A DNA stretch of 64,000 nt. Source: Bacillota bacterium (GTDB lineage: Bacteria > Bacillota > Clostridia > Acetivibrionales > DTU013). This document shows, piece by piece, positions 1-8,063 of the stretch (position 1 is its first letter; each line of letters starts with the position of its first letter). A model generated the notes under the pieces. The model did not search any database. It was not told where the DNA came from and saw only the letters and a program-made list of their open reading frames with translations. A program made the position numbers and the translations under genes. Where the stretch lies: NCBI GenBank assembly GCA_023426125.1, contig JAFABI010000113.1, forward strand, positions 1 to 64,000. Direction: 5' to 3'.

Positions 1-219
1 ATGATGATCGCCCTTGCTTGCCATATCCTGCGCTGTTTTTCGTCCCGTCCGCGACGGCTTACTTACTATAACATCCGGCCGACTGATTTTTCAACCGCCG
101 CAAGGTAGCATTTATTAGTATGGATTCAATTTATGCCTGCTATTCTGAATTATGCTCCATTTTATTAGAGTATTATTCAACTATCTCGATTGCTACACAA
201 TTTTTATAAATTTCCGTCG
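1..219. other. left-edge region without a supported gene
   Basis: I see no convincing gene here. The first 60 bases are moderately GC-rich and could be the edge of a gene that lies outside the window, but short frames on both strands end quickly. The remainder is AT-rich spacer up to the terminator of the sigma operon. Confidence 0.4.
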
Positions 220-251
220 GATAAAACATTAAAAGCATCCTTGCGGGATGC
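220..251 (-). terminator. intrinsic terminator of the sigma-factor operon
   Basis: On the minus strand a GCATCC stem, a short CGCAA loop and GGATGC are followed by TTTTAATGTTTTAT. It lies about 40 bases past the stop of the last operon gene, where a rho-independent terminator is expected. Confidence 0.75.
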
Positions 252-291
252 CTGCTTCACTTCAATATAATTTGCTTTCGGTTTTAAACCA

Positions 292-738
292 CTAATCATG
301 CTTCAGCTTTTTCAAAACGACGATTTTGTTTCCTTTGTCATTTACCTTTACCTGGTCGCACAGATTCTTTACGATTAAAATACCTCTGCCGCTTTCCAAG
401 ATATTGCAGATATCCTCTTCCCCTGCGCAGTCCGCTTTGTTTTTGCACAAGCAGTCATAATCATACCCGCAGCCTTCATCCTCTACCGTCAGACATGCAA
501 ATCCGCTATCGGTAACTCCGGCCTTAATCCTGACACGTTTGCTTTCATCTTCCCTGTTGCCATGTTTTACTGCATTTAGCACCAGCTCATTCAAAATTAC
601 GGTTAGTTCGAACTGGGTACACTCCCCCAAGGGCCCATAGTTTGCCCGTATATAGCCTATTACATCACTTACTGCAGCACCTATACTCTCTATACTGCTG
701 ATAATGCTGCCATCATATGCTTTAATCATTTTCGACAT
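292..738 (-). CDS. GHKL-type ATP-binding protein (RsbW/anti-sigma-like), last gene of the sigma operon
   Basis: 148-residue HATPase_c_2 protein. The N-box is visible as ELVLNAVKHGN (E51, N55), the G1 box as VEDEGCGYD, and a G2-like ESGRGILIVKNLCD follows. Such proteins are anti-sigma kinases or regulatory ATPases that phosphorylate a STAS protein. It is the fourth gene after a STAS antagonist, an anti-sigma factor and a sigma factor, so it is a second ATPase in one partner-switching operon. The ATP-lid region holds a cysteine cluster (C-x-C, then two more C within about 15 residues), which is unusual for RsbW and could bind metal or sense redox; that is inference. The ATG follows an AGGGGA ribosome binding site. 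Its partner cannot be told from sequence. Confidence 0.85.
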   Translation of the reverse strand: MSKMIKAYDGSIISSIESIGAAVSDVIGYIRANYGPLGECTQFELTVILNELVLNAVKHGNREDESKRVRIKAGVTDSGFACLTVEDEGCGYDYDCLCKNKADCAGEEDICNILESGRGILIVKNLCDQVKVNDKGNKIVVLKKLKHD

Positions 739-826
739 AAACCCGTCCCCTAAGGAAAGTAAACTACTACCTTATATATTACCCCCATTGGGAAGGTATA
801 AACATTATGTTGGCAAGCCTATGTAA

Positions 827-1591
827 TTATTTGCCAAGTATTGTCCTGAATCTGTCCAGCACCTTTTTCTCCAGCCTTGATACGTACATCTGCGAAACTC
901 CCAGCTTTTCAGCGATTTCCTTTTGCGTCTTTCCGCGGAAGTAGCGCATACGTATAAATTCTTTTTCGGCTTCATTAAAGCGGCTGAGGCTTTTCTCAAG
1001 GAAGTCCCTGTTTTCTATCCGCTCAAAGGTAGTATCGTCTGCCCCGATGGTTTCATGCAGCTCCAGATCGTCGTCATTGTATACGGTCTGGTCAAAGGAT
1101 TGAATGTTGTATGCATTGGAGGACTCGATGATCTCAAGGACATTTTCTTCGCTGATACTGAGATATTTTGCTATCTCGTCGACCCTCGGTATTCTCTGCA
1201 GCTCATGAGACAAATATTCCCGGGCATGGTTAACCTTCTGGTAAACTTCATAGATCCTTCTGGGTATCCGGATGACGGATCCCTTGTCGCGGAAATATCT
1301 TTTGATCTCTCCGATAATGGTGGGTGTGGCAAAGCTGACGAATTTGACACCCTTTCCGGGGTCAAAACGCTCCACGGCTTTAATCAAAGCAATGCAAGCC
1401 ACCTGGAATATATCTTCGTAATCAAGACCTCTATTTAGAAATTTTCTTGATATGATCTCTGCCAGATACATATACTTGCTTACGATTTCATTTCTATGAA
1501 CGGCACTGGGCTCATTCAGATATTTCGCGAATAGAGCATCGTTTTCATCGGCTACGCTGTTCAATACAATAGAATCAATTTCGTTTTCCAT
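827..1591 (-). CDS. RNA polymerase sigma factor, SigB/SigF/SigG family
   Basis: 254-residue sigma-70 family protein with the short architecture of SigB/F/G: region 2 (FVSFATPTIIGEIKRYFRD, about residues 100-120), region 3 (RIPRRIYEVYQKVNHARE) and a region 4 helix-turn-helix near the C-terminus (TQKEIAEKLGVSQMYVSRL). The ATG at 1591 starts MENEIDS; the frame stays open upstream only through the overlapping anti-sigma gene. That gene ends at 1575, so the two overlap by 17 bp and are probably translationally coupled. Order STAS, anti-sigma, sigma is that of rsbV-rsbW-sigB and of spoIIAA-AB-AC. An additional ATPase gene downstream and no other sporulation gene nearby favour a general-stress-like sigma over SigF, but this is not decisive. 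Confidence 0.92.
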   Translation of the reverse strand: MENEIDSIVLNSVADENDALFAKYLNEPSAVHRNEIVSKYMYLAEIISRKFLNRGLDYEDIFQVACIALIKAVERFDPGKGVKFVSFATPTIIGEIKRYFRDKGSVIRIPRRIYEVYQKVNHAREYLSHELQRIPRVDEIAKYLSISEENVLEIIESSNAYNIQSFDQTVYNDDDLELHETIGADDTTFERIENRDFLEKSLSRFNEAEKEFIRMRYFRGKTQKEIAEKLGVSQMYVSRLEKKVLDRFRTILGK

Positions 1592-1991
1592 CCGCAAAGG
1601 TCCCTTCTTCAATTGCTTTTGACATTGTAAGAATGCACCCGGATCCCGGATAAAGCTCCACATCGTCCATAAAGGCATTGATGATGGAAATGCCCAATTC
1701 GTCCTCTTCATTGTTGAACACCAATTTTACGGCTTCATCCGTGGAGTTGAAAGAAATAATAACCTTGTTTGCCCGCATCGTAAAGACAATAGCATAATTG
1801 CCCTCCGATTCACTGCCTGCCTGAACAAGCTTGTTGCAAACTTCAGCAACGGCAACCTTGATATCTTCGATTGTTTCTATGTCAAAGCCTACCCGATTGG
1901 CAATACCCGATGCCGTCAAGCGTGCTATACTGACATACTCTGCCTTAAAGGGCAAAACCAGTTCGATTTTATCGGAAAAATCACTCATCAC
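1575..1991 (-). CDS. anti-sigma factor, RsbW/SpoIIAB-like GHKL kinase
   Basis: 138 residues. The N-terminal strand pattern and the N-box helix (IKVAVAEVCNKLV, E and N conserved) identify the HATPase_c_2 anti-sigma family. The G boxes are weak: the C-terminal part reads LGISIINAFMDDVELYPGSG instead of the classic G-x-G lid, so kinase activity is likely but not certain. The predicted role is to hold the adjacent sigma factor inactive until released by the STAS antagonist. It sits between the antagonist (2060-2374) and the sigma factor, overlapping the latter by 17 bp. There are two consecutive Met codons at the start; either can serve. Confidence 0.88.
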   Translation of the reverse strand: MMSDFSDKIELVLPFKAEYVSIARLTASGIANRVGFDIETIEDIKVAVAEVCNKLVQAGSESEGNYAIVFTMRANKVIISFNSTDEAVKLVFNNEEDELGISIINAFMDDVELYPGSGCILTMSKAIEEGTFADGKRN

Positions 1992-2059
1992 ATTCCACTC
2001 CTTGATGCGGTCAACCCTATCGGCAGCTCCGCATCCAACGCTTAATAATACAATAATTT

Positions 2060-2374
2060 TTATTCGATGATAAAAAGCTTGTCCAAGCCCGTTATGACAA
2101 ACAGCTTCCTGATATTGTCCTTAAGCCTGTCAAGATAAATATTTTTACCATATAACCTGGTCTTTTTCAATGCCCCTACAAAAATACCCAGCCCGGTACT
2201 GTCGATATAATTCAAACCGCTGCATTCGATCCGGATATCGGTCTGGTTCGTCTCCACGATGTTGTAAAGCTTTTCTTTCAGGGTTTGTGCCGTATAGATG
2301 TCGATCTCACCCGTCAAGGTAACTTTTACATAATCAGCGTATACTTCCTCTCTCACCGTCAACCCACTGGACAT
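2060..2374 (-). CDS. STAS-domain anti-sigma factor antagonist (RsbV/SpoIIAA-like)
   Basis: 104-residue single STAS domain. The signature NYIDSTGLGIF carries the conserved phospho-acceptor Ser59. The unphosphorylated form is expected to bind the anti-sigma factor encoded next and release the sigma factor. A strong GGGGGG-rich ribosome binding site precedes the ATG. It is the first gene of the four-gene operon; the gap to the next gene (2059-1992) is short. A palindromic element (2411-2522) lies directly upstream and its terminal repeat supplies a possible -35 box. Confidence 0.93.
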   Translation of the reverse strand: MSSGLTVREEVYADYVKVTLTGEIDIYTAQTLKEKLYNIVETNQTDIRIECSGLNYIDSTGLGIFVGALKKTRLYGKNIYLDRLKDNIRKLFVITGLDKLFIIE

Positions 2375-2394
2375 AAGCTGGCCCCCCTCTGCAA

Positions 2395-2423
2395 ATAATA
2401 GTTTTTCTTATACGACAGTGAAA
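2395..2423 (-). promoter_or_regulatory. possible sigma-A-type promoter of the sigma operon
   Basis: Minus strand TTTCAC, 17-base spacer, TATTAT. The -35 hexamer lies inside the terminal repeat of the palindromic element 2411-2522. Fit to consensus is moderate, and a sigma-B-type autoregulated promoter was not recognised. Confidence 0.4.
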
Positions 2424-2522
2424 CTTTTTTAATTATCCTTACAGAAATATGCGCTTAAGTGTTTGCAATATTTCTGTAAGGCGCATAAATGCCGATAAAT
2501 TAAGGCTTGTTTCACTGCCGTA
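2411..2522. repeat. palindromic intergenic element (family A, copy 1)
   Basis: About 112 bp bounded by inverted ends TACGACAGTGAAAC (2411-2424) and GTTTCACTGCCGTA (2509-2522), with a nested perfect 14-bp inverted repeat CCTTACAGAAATAT (2437-2450 and 2468-2481). It abuts the stop codon at 2523. A second, longer copy is at 19175-19329. Size, termini and lack of coding capacity fit a MITE-like element. Confidence 0.75.
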
Positions 2523-3374
2523 CTATTTAAGTAAAAGCGCAATTACCTTCTCGGCTTTATCCGGCAGCTTGCTTCTTACCGGTATTGCCGCAATCATTTC
2601 CCTGCCCTGGATGTTGGAACTCTTAAGAACCTCGCTTTTGCTGATATCGATACCATATATGTGTTCCGCAGTATCTTCACCGGCCCTGGCTAGGAAAGGT
2701 TCGCTTTGATCACTGCCTATCCCAAGCCTCGGTGCAATTTCATCAAGACTGATGAAAGCGCCCTGAGCTGCATATCGATCGAAGTTTGCCTTGTCTATGA
2801 TGAACAGGTCCACTTCCGCCGCGGCAAAAAGCACCATGGCTTTCATTTGCATTGCATATTCCTGCTGTGCGTCGGCAGAATCCCCGGACCCCAAAAATGC
2901 GCCGTCAAATCCTGGTTCCTTGATTTCGGGTATTTCCTTCTGTATCGTTCCCTTAAGGACATCCGTCTCACTGTAATACAGCTCTCCCAGGAAAGCTATG
3001 TTAAAATCCGGGTCCACCCGGGTCACACACCCTCTTACGGTGAATGCAACAACGAGCAGGGCAATGATTCCAACAATGATATGGACCTTATAGTAATGAA
3101 AAAAGTTGCCCGCCTTTTTTTCATCAATGCCAACCTTTTTCAGAAGAGGGTTGGGCGGTTTCATTTCTGCCTCCGATTGAGGCTCTACATACCCCATAAG
3201 CAGGTTGTAGGCGCCGGTGATCTCGTCAATGCTGATTTCTTCACCGCCCTCCTGCCCTTCGGCAGAACCCATCCTATGCTTCTTAAGGAGAATGGAGTAT
3301 CTTCTTTCTATATCATTTTTGTTTGCTTCTTTCCCCACGCCCAATATCTCTCGAGCTCTCTTTGTATCAAGCAC
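2523..3374 (-). CDS. membrane-anchored protein with degenerate J-domain-like N-terminus
   Basis: 283 residues. Residues 4-65 resemble a DnaJ domain (AREILGVGKEANKNDIERRY, then a second helix pair ending AYNLLMGY), but the HPD tripeptide needed to stimulate DnaK is missing; KKHRMG stands in its place. One transmembrane helix follows at about 94-115 (VHIIVGIIALLVVAF). The remaining roughly 165 residues form a predicted extracytoplasmic domain that I do not recognise. It sits 77 bp downstream of lysS and ends at a palindromic element. The function is unknown; a membrane scaffold derived from a J-domain protein is a guess. Confidence 0.8.
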   Translation of the reverse strand: MLDTKRAREILGVGKEANKNDIERRYSILLKKHRMGSAEGQEGGEEISIDEITGAYNLLMGYVEPQSEAEMKPPNPLLKKVGIDEKKAGNFFHYYKVHIIVGIIALLVVAFTVRGCVTRVDPDFNIAFLGELYYSETDVLKGTIQKEIPEIKEPGFDGAFLGSGDSADAQQEYAMQMKAMVLFAAAEVDLFIIDKANFDRYAAQGAFISLDEIAPRLGIGSDQSEPFLARAGEDTAEHIYGIDISKSEVLKSSNIQGREMIAAIPVRSKLPDKAEKVIALLLK

Positions 3375-3451
3375 GCGTTTGCCCCCTTCCTATGCTGGCA
3401 GTTGACGACCTGCAGCCATTCCTACGGCAGTCATCCTTGCGACTGGCCGAT

Positions 3452-4945
3452 TTACTCCCTCGGTTTCATTGTTGGGAAAAGCAAAATATCCCTGATGGAA
3501 TAGGAATCGGTCAAAAGCATGATCAGCCTGTCAATGCCAATCCCGAGGCCACCGGTGGGAGGCAAGCCGTATTCAAGAGCGTTGACATAATCATCGTCCA
3601 TCATGTTGGCCTCTTCATCCCCGGCTTCCCTCTTCTTGACCTGATTCATAAACCTTTCCTTCTGATCGATGGGATCATTCAATTCCGAATAGGCGTTAGC
3701 CATTTCCCTTCCTGTAATGAACAGCTCGAACCGCTCGGTGAATTCCGGCATATCCGGCTTCTTTTTTGTAAGAGGCGATATTTCCACCGGATAATCGGTA
3801 ATAAAGGTGGGTTGTGTCAGGTGCTCTTCCACAAATTCCTCAAACATCACATTGAGTATTTCGCCCTTGCTCATACCTTCTTTTACATGCACTTTCTTTT
3901 CTTTTGCAATATTTCCGGCGTCAGCATCCGTGGCTATGCTGCCGAAATCCACACCGGAGTACTTTTTAACGGCTTCTACCATCGTCATTCGATTCCATGG
4001 CGGGGTGAGGTCCACCTCCTGCCCCTGATAGGAAACGACAGTGGTACCCAGAACTTCCTTTGCAACTGTTGAAATGAGCGCTTCAGTCAATTCCATCATT
4101 CCTCTGTAATCGGTATAGGCTTCATATACCTCCATCATGGTAAACTCAGGATTATGCTTGATGGACATCCCTTCGTTCCTGAACATTCTCCCCATTTCAT
4201 AGACCTTTTCCAGACCGCCGACGATAAGGCGCTTGAGATAAAGCTCAGGAGCAATGCGAAGATACATATCCAGGTCAAGTGTATTGTGATGCGTAATGAA
4301 GGGCCTGGCGGCAGCGCCTCCCGGAATGGTATTGAGGATAGGCGTATCAACCTCAATAAAGCCCCTGTCGTCCAGAAACCTGCGGATGGTTTTGATAATC
4401 CTGCTCCTTGTTATAAAGGTCTTCCGAACCTCAGGGTTAACGATCAGGTCGACATATCTCTGCCTGTACCTCAGATCCATATCCTTAAGTCCATGCCATT
4501 TCTCCGGCAAAGGCTGCAGTGATTTTGCCAGCAGGGTTATTTCTTCAGACTTGATGGATATTTCGCCCTTGTGGGTTCTGAAAACCGCGCCCTTAACCCC
4601 TATGAGATCGCCAATGTCGAATTTTTTGAATTCCTCATAGCTTTCCGCGCCAATGTCATCGATCTTAACATAAAGCTGTATTTTTCCGTCTCTGTCCTGC
4701 AAATCGCAGAAGCTGGCCTTCCCCATGCCTCTTTTGGACATAAGCCTGCCGGCCAGCGAAACATGTTTACCCTCAAAGGCTTCAAAGGAATCGATGATTT
4801 CCGTTGCCGAATTTGTCACATCGTATTTTATGATCTTGAATGGATCCCTGCCATTCTGCTGCAGCTCCTGGAGCTTCATCCTTCTGATTTTCAAAATCTC
4901 GTTCAGGTCCTGCAATTCCTGTGGATTGTCAACATTATCCGCCAT
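3452..4945 (-). CDS. lysS: lysyl-tRNA synthetase, class II
   Basis: 497 residues, the normal length of LysS. It charges tRNA-Lys in the cytoplasm. An OB-fold anticodon-binding domain lies at about residues 55-165. Class II motif 2 reads FRNEGMSIKHNPEF, and motif 3 is GIGIDRLIMLL near the C-terminus. The ATG at 4945 is chosen because AGGAGGAG precedes it by six bases; the frame is open for 14 more codons without a better start. greA lies upstream in the same direction, a pairing common in Firmicutes. Confidence 0.97.
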   Translation of the reverse strand: MADNVDNPQELQDLNEILKIRRMKLQELQQNGRDPFKIIKYDVTNSATEIIDSFEAFEGKHVSLAGRLMSKRGMGKASFCDLQDRDGKIQLYVKIDDIGAESYEEFKKFDIGDLIGVKGAVFRTHKGEISIKSEEITLLAKSLQPLPEKWHGLKDMDLRYRQRYVDLIVNPEVRKTFITRSRIIKTIRRFLDDRGFIEVDTPILNTIPGGAAARPFITHHNTLDLDMYLRIAPELYLKRLIVGGLEKVYEMGRMFRNEGMSIKHNPEFTMMEVYEAYTDYRGMMELTEALISTVAKEVLGTTVVSYQGQEVDLTPPWNRMTMVEAVKKYSGVDFGSIATDADAGNIAKEKKVHVKEGMSKGEILNVMFEEFVEEHLTQPTFITDYPVEISPLTKKKPDMPEFTERFELFITGREMANAYSELNDPIDQKERFMNQVKKREAGDEEANMMDDDYVNALEYGLPPTGGLGIGIDRLIMLLTDSYSIRDILLFPTMKPRE

Positions 4946-5113
4946 CTGGCTCCTCCTCAAACGTAAACCTGCAAAAGAATTTACCATTATTATATAAAAC
5001 TTTTATGAACTTAATATAAACTTATATAACAAGAATAACAGTCCACTAATGCAAACTGTTATTTCTATTATATTATATATTAAATTAAAACATTAGTACA
5101 AGCCATAACAACC

Positions 5114-5590
5114 TTATTTCTCAATTTTTAATATTTTAAACTTCAATACGCCGTCGGGTACCGCAACCTCCACGGTGCTGCCTTTCTTTTTCTGCATGAG
5201 GGCGCTGCCGACGGGAGATTCGTTGGATATCTTGAAACGGCTTGGATCCGCTTCGGTAGAGCCAACGATGGTATAAACCACCTCTTCATTGTATTCCATA
5301 TCCAAAAGCATTACCTTTGAACCGATTGTGACCTTTTCCGTACTGACATCGTCCTCATCGATCACCCTTGCATGCTTCAGCATAGTTTCCAGCTGGACAA
5401 TCCTGCCCTCTATATAAGCCTGTTCGTTTTTGGCTTCATCGTATTCGGAATTTTCGGATATATCGCCGAATGAGAGGGCCTGCTTGATCCTTTCCTTGAT
5501 TTCCATGCGCTTTGGACCTCTTAGGAATTCAAGCTCTTCCTCCAGTTTTTTCAAGCCCTCATAGGTCAGTATGACTTCCTTACCTGTCAT
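5114..5590 (-). CDS. greA: transcription elongation factor GreA
   Basis: 158 residues, full length. An N-terminal coiled coil (about 10-75, including GDISENSEYDEAKNEQA with the acidic tip residues) enters the RNA polymerase secondary channel and induces cleavage of backtracked RNA. A C-terminal FKBP-like domain contains SPVGSALMQKKKG. The ATG at 5590 follows AGGAGAGG. A consensus sigma-A promoter lies at 5746-5774, giving a leader of about 150 nt. lysS follows after 168 bp of AT-rich sequence. Confidence 0.97.
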   Translation of the reverse strand: MTGKEVILTYEGLKKLEEELEFLRGPKRMEIKERIKQALSFGDISENSEYDEAKNEQAYIEGRIVQLETMLKHARVIDEDDVSTEKVTIGSKVMLLDMEYNEEVVYTIVGSTEADPSRFKISNESPVGSALMQKKKGSTVEVAVPDGVLKFKILKIEK

Positions 5591-5745
5591 TTGAAGCCTC
5601 TCCTTTACCAAAAATTTTGTGTTGATAATATATGCATTTGGTACGCATTTATTCCGAAGAATCAACGGCTATATAAATATAAATAGTACTGGAATTTATG
5701 CAGTGCCGTGCAAATAACACAAAATCTGTTCCGATATTTTTATTA

Positions 5746-5774
5746 ATTATAAAATACAAACCGCCCATTGTCAA
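5746..5774 (-). promoter_or_regulatory. sigma-A promoter of greA-lysS
   Basis: Perfect consensus on the minus strand: TTGACA, 17-base spacer, TATAAT. It points to greA, whose ATG is about 150 bases downstream of the expected start site. Confidence 0.88.
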
Positions 5775-6051
5775 GCTGGCCGGCACATAATTTAAGCCGC
5801 CTGATTCTTGTTAATAATCCAATTACTTACATATCTACGGCTTTTACGACATTGTCCGCGCTTTTATCCCCTTCCGCCCGACAAAACGGTTATTCAGCAT
5901 AATACGGCAGGAGGACGGGTCTGTTGTCACAAACTGTGACAACAAACCCGTCCTCCTGTCACCTCCTGCCGCCCACCGGTCCGGATAATTGTCCCGCCTG
6001 GCAAGGGGAAGCTTTTGAGCCTATGGGGACTTGCACCCTGGGAGCGTGACC
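5775..6051. other. gap between the greA promoter and the LplC-type permease
   Basis: No gene is seen. The notable content is the long hairpin at 5908-5958; the remainder is spacer with GC-rich patches. Confidence 0.6.
5908..5958. repeat. long hairpin of the GGACGGGT/GTCAC type
   Basis: Two 23-base arms (5908-5930 and 5936-5958) pair with one mismatch around a five-base loop AAACT. The arm reads CAGGAGGACGGGT then TGTTGTCAC. It lies downstream of the LplC-like permease and may end that operon, although no T-run follows directly. It belongs with the other GGGACGG-type elements in this window (see findings). Confidence 0.75.
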
Positions 6052-6936
6052 CTAGCCTTTTACACTCCCCAGGACAATGCCCGTGGTAAAATATTTTTGC
6101 AGGAACGGGTATACAAGCAGTATGGGGATTGTTCCGATGAAAACCTGAGCCGCTTTGGACGTCCTGTCGTTTACAAGCTTCAAAATTGCAATGTCCTTCT
6201 CGCTGATTCTCGCCATATCCTTTCCTACGATAATTGTCTGCATGTAGCTTTGCAACGGATAGCGTTCCGGCCTGTTCATGAGAATGAGTCCGTCAAACCA
6301 TGAATTCCAATGATTCACAGCCGTAAAGAGTGTAATCGTCGCCAGCGCCGGTTTTGAAAGGGGTACATAGATCTGCCACAGAATCCTCCAGTGTCCGGCG
6401 CCGTCCATATACGCAGCCTCGTCCAGCTCTATCGGCAGCTCCCTGAAGAAATTCAGCATTAGAATGATGTAGAATACCTGGACGGCGCATGGGATAACCA
6501 ACGCCCATATGGAATCAAGAAGCCCGGTATACTTGATCGTTATATACCAGGGAATCAATCCTCCCCCGAACAGGATGCTTACCATAAAAAACCACACATA
6601 TATCATCCTTAACCTGAAATCCTTTTTCCCTTTGGAGAGCGGGTATGCGGTTAGGATTGTCAAGAGCAGGCTTATGGGCAGTCCCAGTCCCACACGCTCA
6701 AGGGCTACCAGAAAGCTCCTTATGAAAGCAGGCCTGTCGGCGATGAACTCATAGGATTTAAGCGTGAAATCAACCGGCCAGAGCTTGACCTCTCCGGACA
6801 TTGCAGCCGTACTGCTGCTGAAGGATATGGCAAGCACATGTATGAACGGGAGAAGGCATATAAACGCCGATATGATTAAAAGGATATAATCCAATAATAA
6901 AAACGATTTTCTGCCAAAAGAATTTTTGTATTGCAT
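6052..6936 (-). CDS. carbohydrate ABC transporter permease, LplC/YtcP type
   Basis: 294-residue CUT1 inner-membrane permease with about six membrane segments. The cytoplasmic EAA loop that docks the ATPase reads EAAYMDGAG (173-181). The C-terminal KYFTTGIVLGSVKG is typical of the LplC/YtcP branch, which imports oligosaccharides. The ATG follows AGGAGAGG. It is the last gene of SBP, LplB, LplC. No ATPase gene is present here, so a shared MsmX-type ATPase encoded elsewhere is likely. The substrate is unknown. Confidence 0.92.
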   Translation of the reverse strand: MQYKNSFGRKSFLLLDYILLIISAFICLLPFIHVLAISFSSSTAAMSGEVKLWPVDFTLKSYEFIADRPAFIRSFLVALERVGLGLPISLLLTILTAYPLSKGKKDFRLRMIYVWFFMVSILFGGGLIPWYITIKYTGLLDSIWALVIPCAVQVFYIILMLNFFRELPIELDEAAYMDGAGHWRILWQIYVPLSKPALATITLFTAVNHWNSWFDGLILMNRPERYPLQSYMQTIIVGKDMARISEKDIAILKLVNDRTSKAAQVFIGTIPILLVYPFLQKYFTTGIVLGSVKG

Positions 6937-6981
6937 CCAGTCCTCTCCTTAAACACATTGATGGAAATTCCCGTCCACTTC

Positions 6982-7881
6982 CTAGAATATGCGATAGCGT
7001 GCAACCTTGTCGGCTAAAATATACGAAGTGGAGATGAAAACCAAAGACACCACGGATTTCAGCAGGCCGACGGCGGTGGCGGGCCCGAATTGCGCATCCC
7101 GCAGCCCAAGTCTGTAAACAAGCGTATCGATAATGTCCCCCGTACTATAAACCTGAGGACTATACAAATTGAAAATCTGGTCAAAGCCTGCATTCAATAC
7201 ATCCCCAAGGCTTAATACCGTCATGAGCACAATCATCGGGACGATTCCCGGAAGAGTGATGTGCAGCGTCTGCTTCCACCTGCCGGCACCATCGACAATC
7301 GATGCCTCGTAGAGTATCGGATCAATTCCGGTCAGCGACGCCAGGTAAACCACTGCCCCAAAGCCAAACTCCTTCCATATATTGGTCAGGACCATCGTAT
7401 ACGGAAAAAGCTTTTCATCACCCAGGAAGTATACCGGTTCAAATCCCAGGGCTTTTATCATTTGATTGATGATACCGTTGGAAGGGGATAATATATCGAT
7501 CAGGATTCCGGCAAAAATAACCCACGATAAAAAGTGCGGAAAATAGACAATCGTCTGAATTCCTCTTTTCAGCCGCTTGTGCGTCAGCTCATTCAGCAGC
7601 AATGCGAACAAGACCGGAACCACCAACATTGTAACAAGTTTTAGCAGCGCAATAAATACCGTGTTCCACAAAACCTGAAAAATATCCGGCATGCTGAATA
7701 TGTATCGGAAATTGTCAAGCCCTACAAACTTTGAGCCCGTAAATCCCCTGGCCGGGATGAATTTCTGAAAAGCGATGCAGATACCCAGCATAGGCCCGTA
7801 ACTATAAATTAAAACCAATATCGCGCTGGGTATGATCATTATATGTAAAGGCAGCTCGCGCCGCCATTTGTCGCGTGACAA
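6982..7881 (-). CDS. carbohydrate ABC transporter permease, LplB type
   Basis: 299 residues, CUT1 family MalF/LplB-like partner of the downstream permease. The EAA loop reads YEASIVDGAGRW (191-202). The start is a TTG at 7881, preceded by GGAGGTG at eight bases; no ATG gives a better fit. A strong hairpin (7901-7948) separates it from the binding-protein gene, which would lower permease relative to binding-protein expression. Confidence 0.92.
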   Translation of the reverse strand: MSRDKWRRELPLHIMIIPSAILVLIYSYGPMLGICIAFQKFIPARGFTGSKFVGLDNFRYIFSMPDIFQVLWNTVFIALLKLVTMLVVPVLFALLLNELTHKRLKRGIQTIVYFPHFLSWVIFAGILIDILSPSNGIINQMIKALGFEPVYFLGDEKLFPYTMVLTNIWKEFGFGAVVYLASLTGIDPILYEASIVDGAGRWKQTLHITLPGIVPMIVLMTVLSLGDVLNAGFDQIFNLYSPQVYSTGDIIDTLVYRLGLRDAQFGPATAVGLLKSVVSLVFISTSYILADKVARYRIF

Positions 7882-7900
7882 AGTAGAAACACCTCCGGAT

Positions 7901-7948
7901 ATAGCCCGGGGGGAGGAGGGAGGCTTTAAACCGACCTCCCCCGGCTAT
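7901..7948 (-). promoter_or_regulatory. intercistronic hairpin between SBP and permease genes
   Basis: Arms ATAGCC plus a run of G then GAGG pair with CCTCCCCCGGCTAT. No T-run follows, so it is more likely a mRNA-stabilising or attenuating hairpin than a full terminator. SBP genes of CUT1 operons often carry such a structure at their 3' end. Confidence 0.7.
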
Positions 7949-8063
7949 TTCATTCAGTAACAGTTGAAATATGTTTTTCCGTGGTACACATAAAGTCCCG
8001 TGAGCGCCCGTAGAAAGGAAATAATCTCAAGCCCTCTCCATTTGCGCCGTCTGCAAGACAGCC

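Noticed and set aside
923..1438. 171-residue open frame on the + strand
   Set aside because: It is the mirror of the sigma-factor gene; no ribosome binding site and no family-like sequence.
827..1711. Longer form of the sigma factor starting at 1711
   Set aside because: The additional 40 residues overlap the anti-sigma gene and do not look like a sigma N-terminus; ATG 1591 gives the family length.
5591..5745. Riboswitch or T-box in the greA leader
   Set aside because: The AT-rich leader has no T-box AGGGUGGNACCGCG-like element and no recognisable aptamer.
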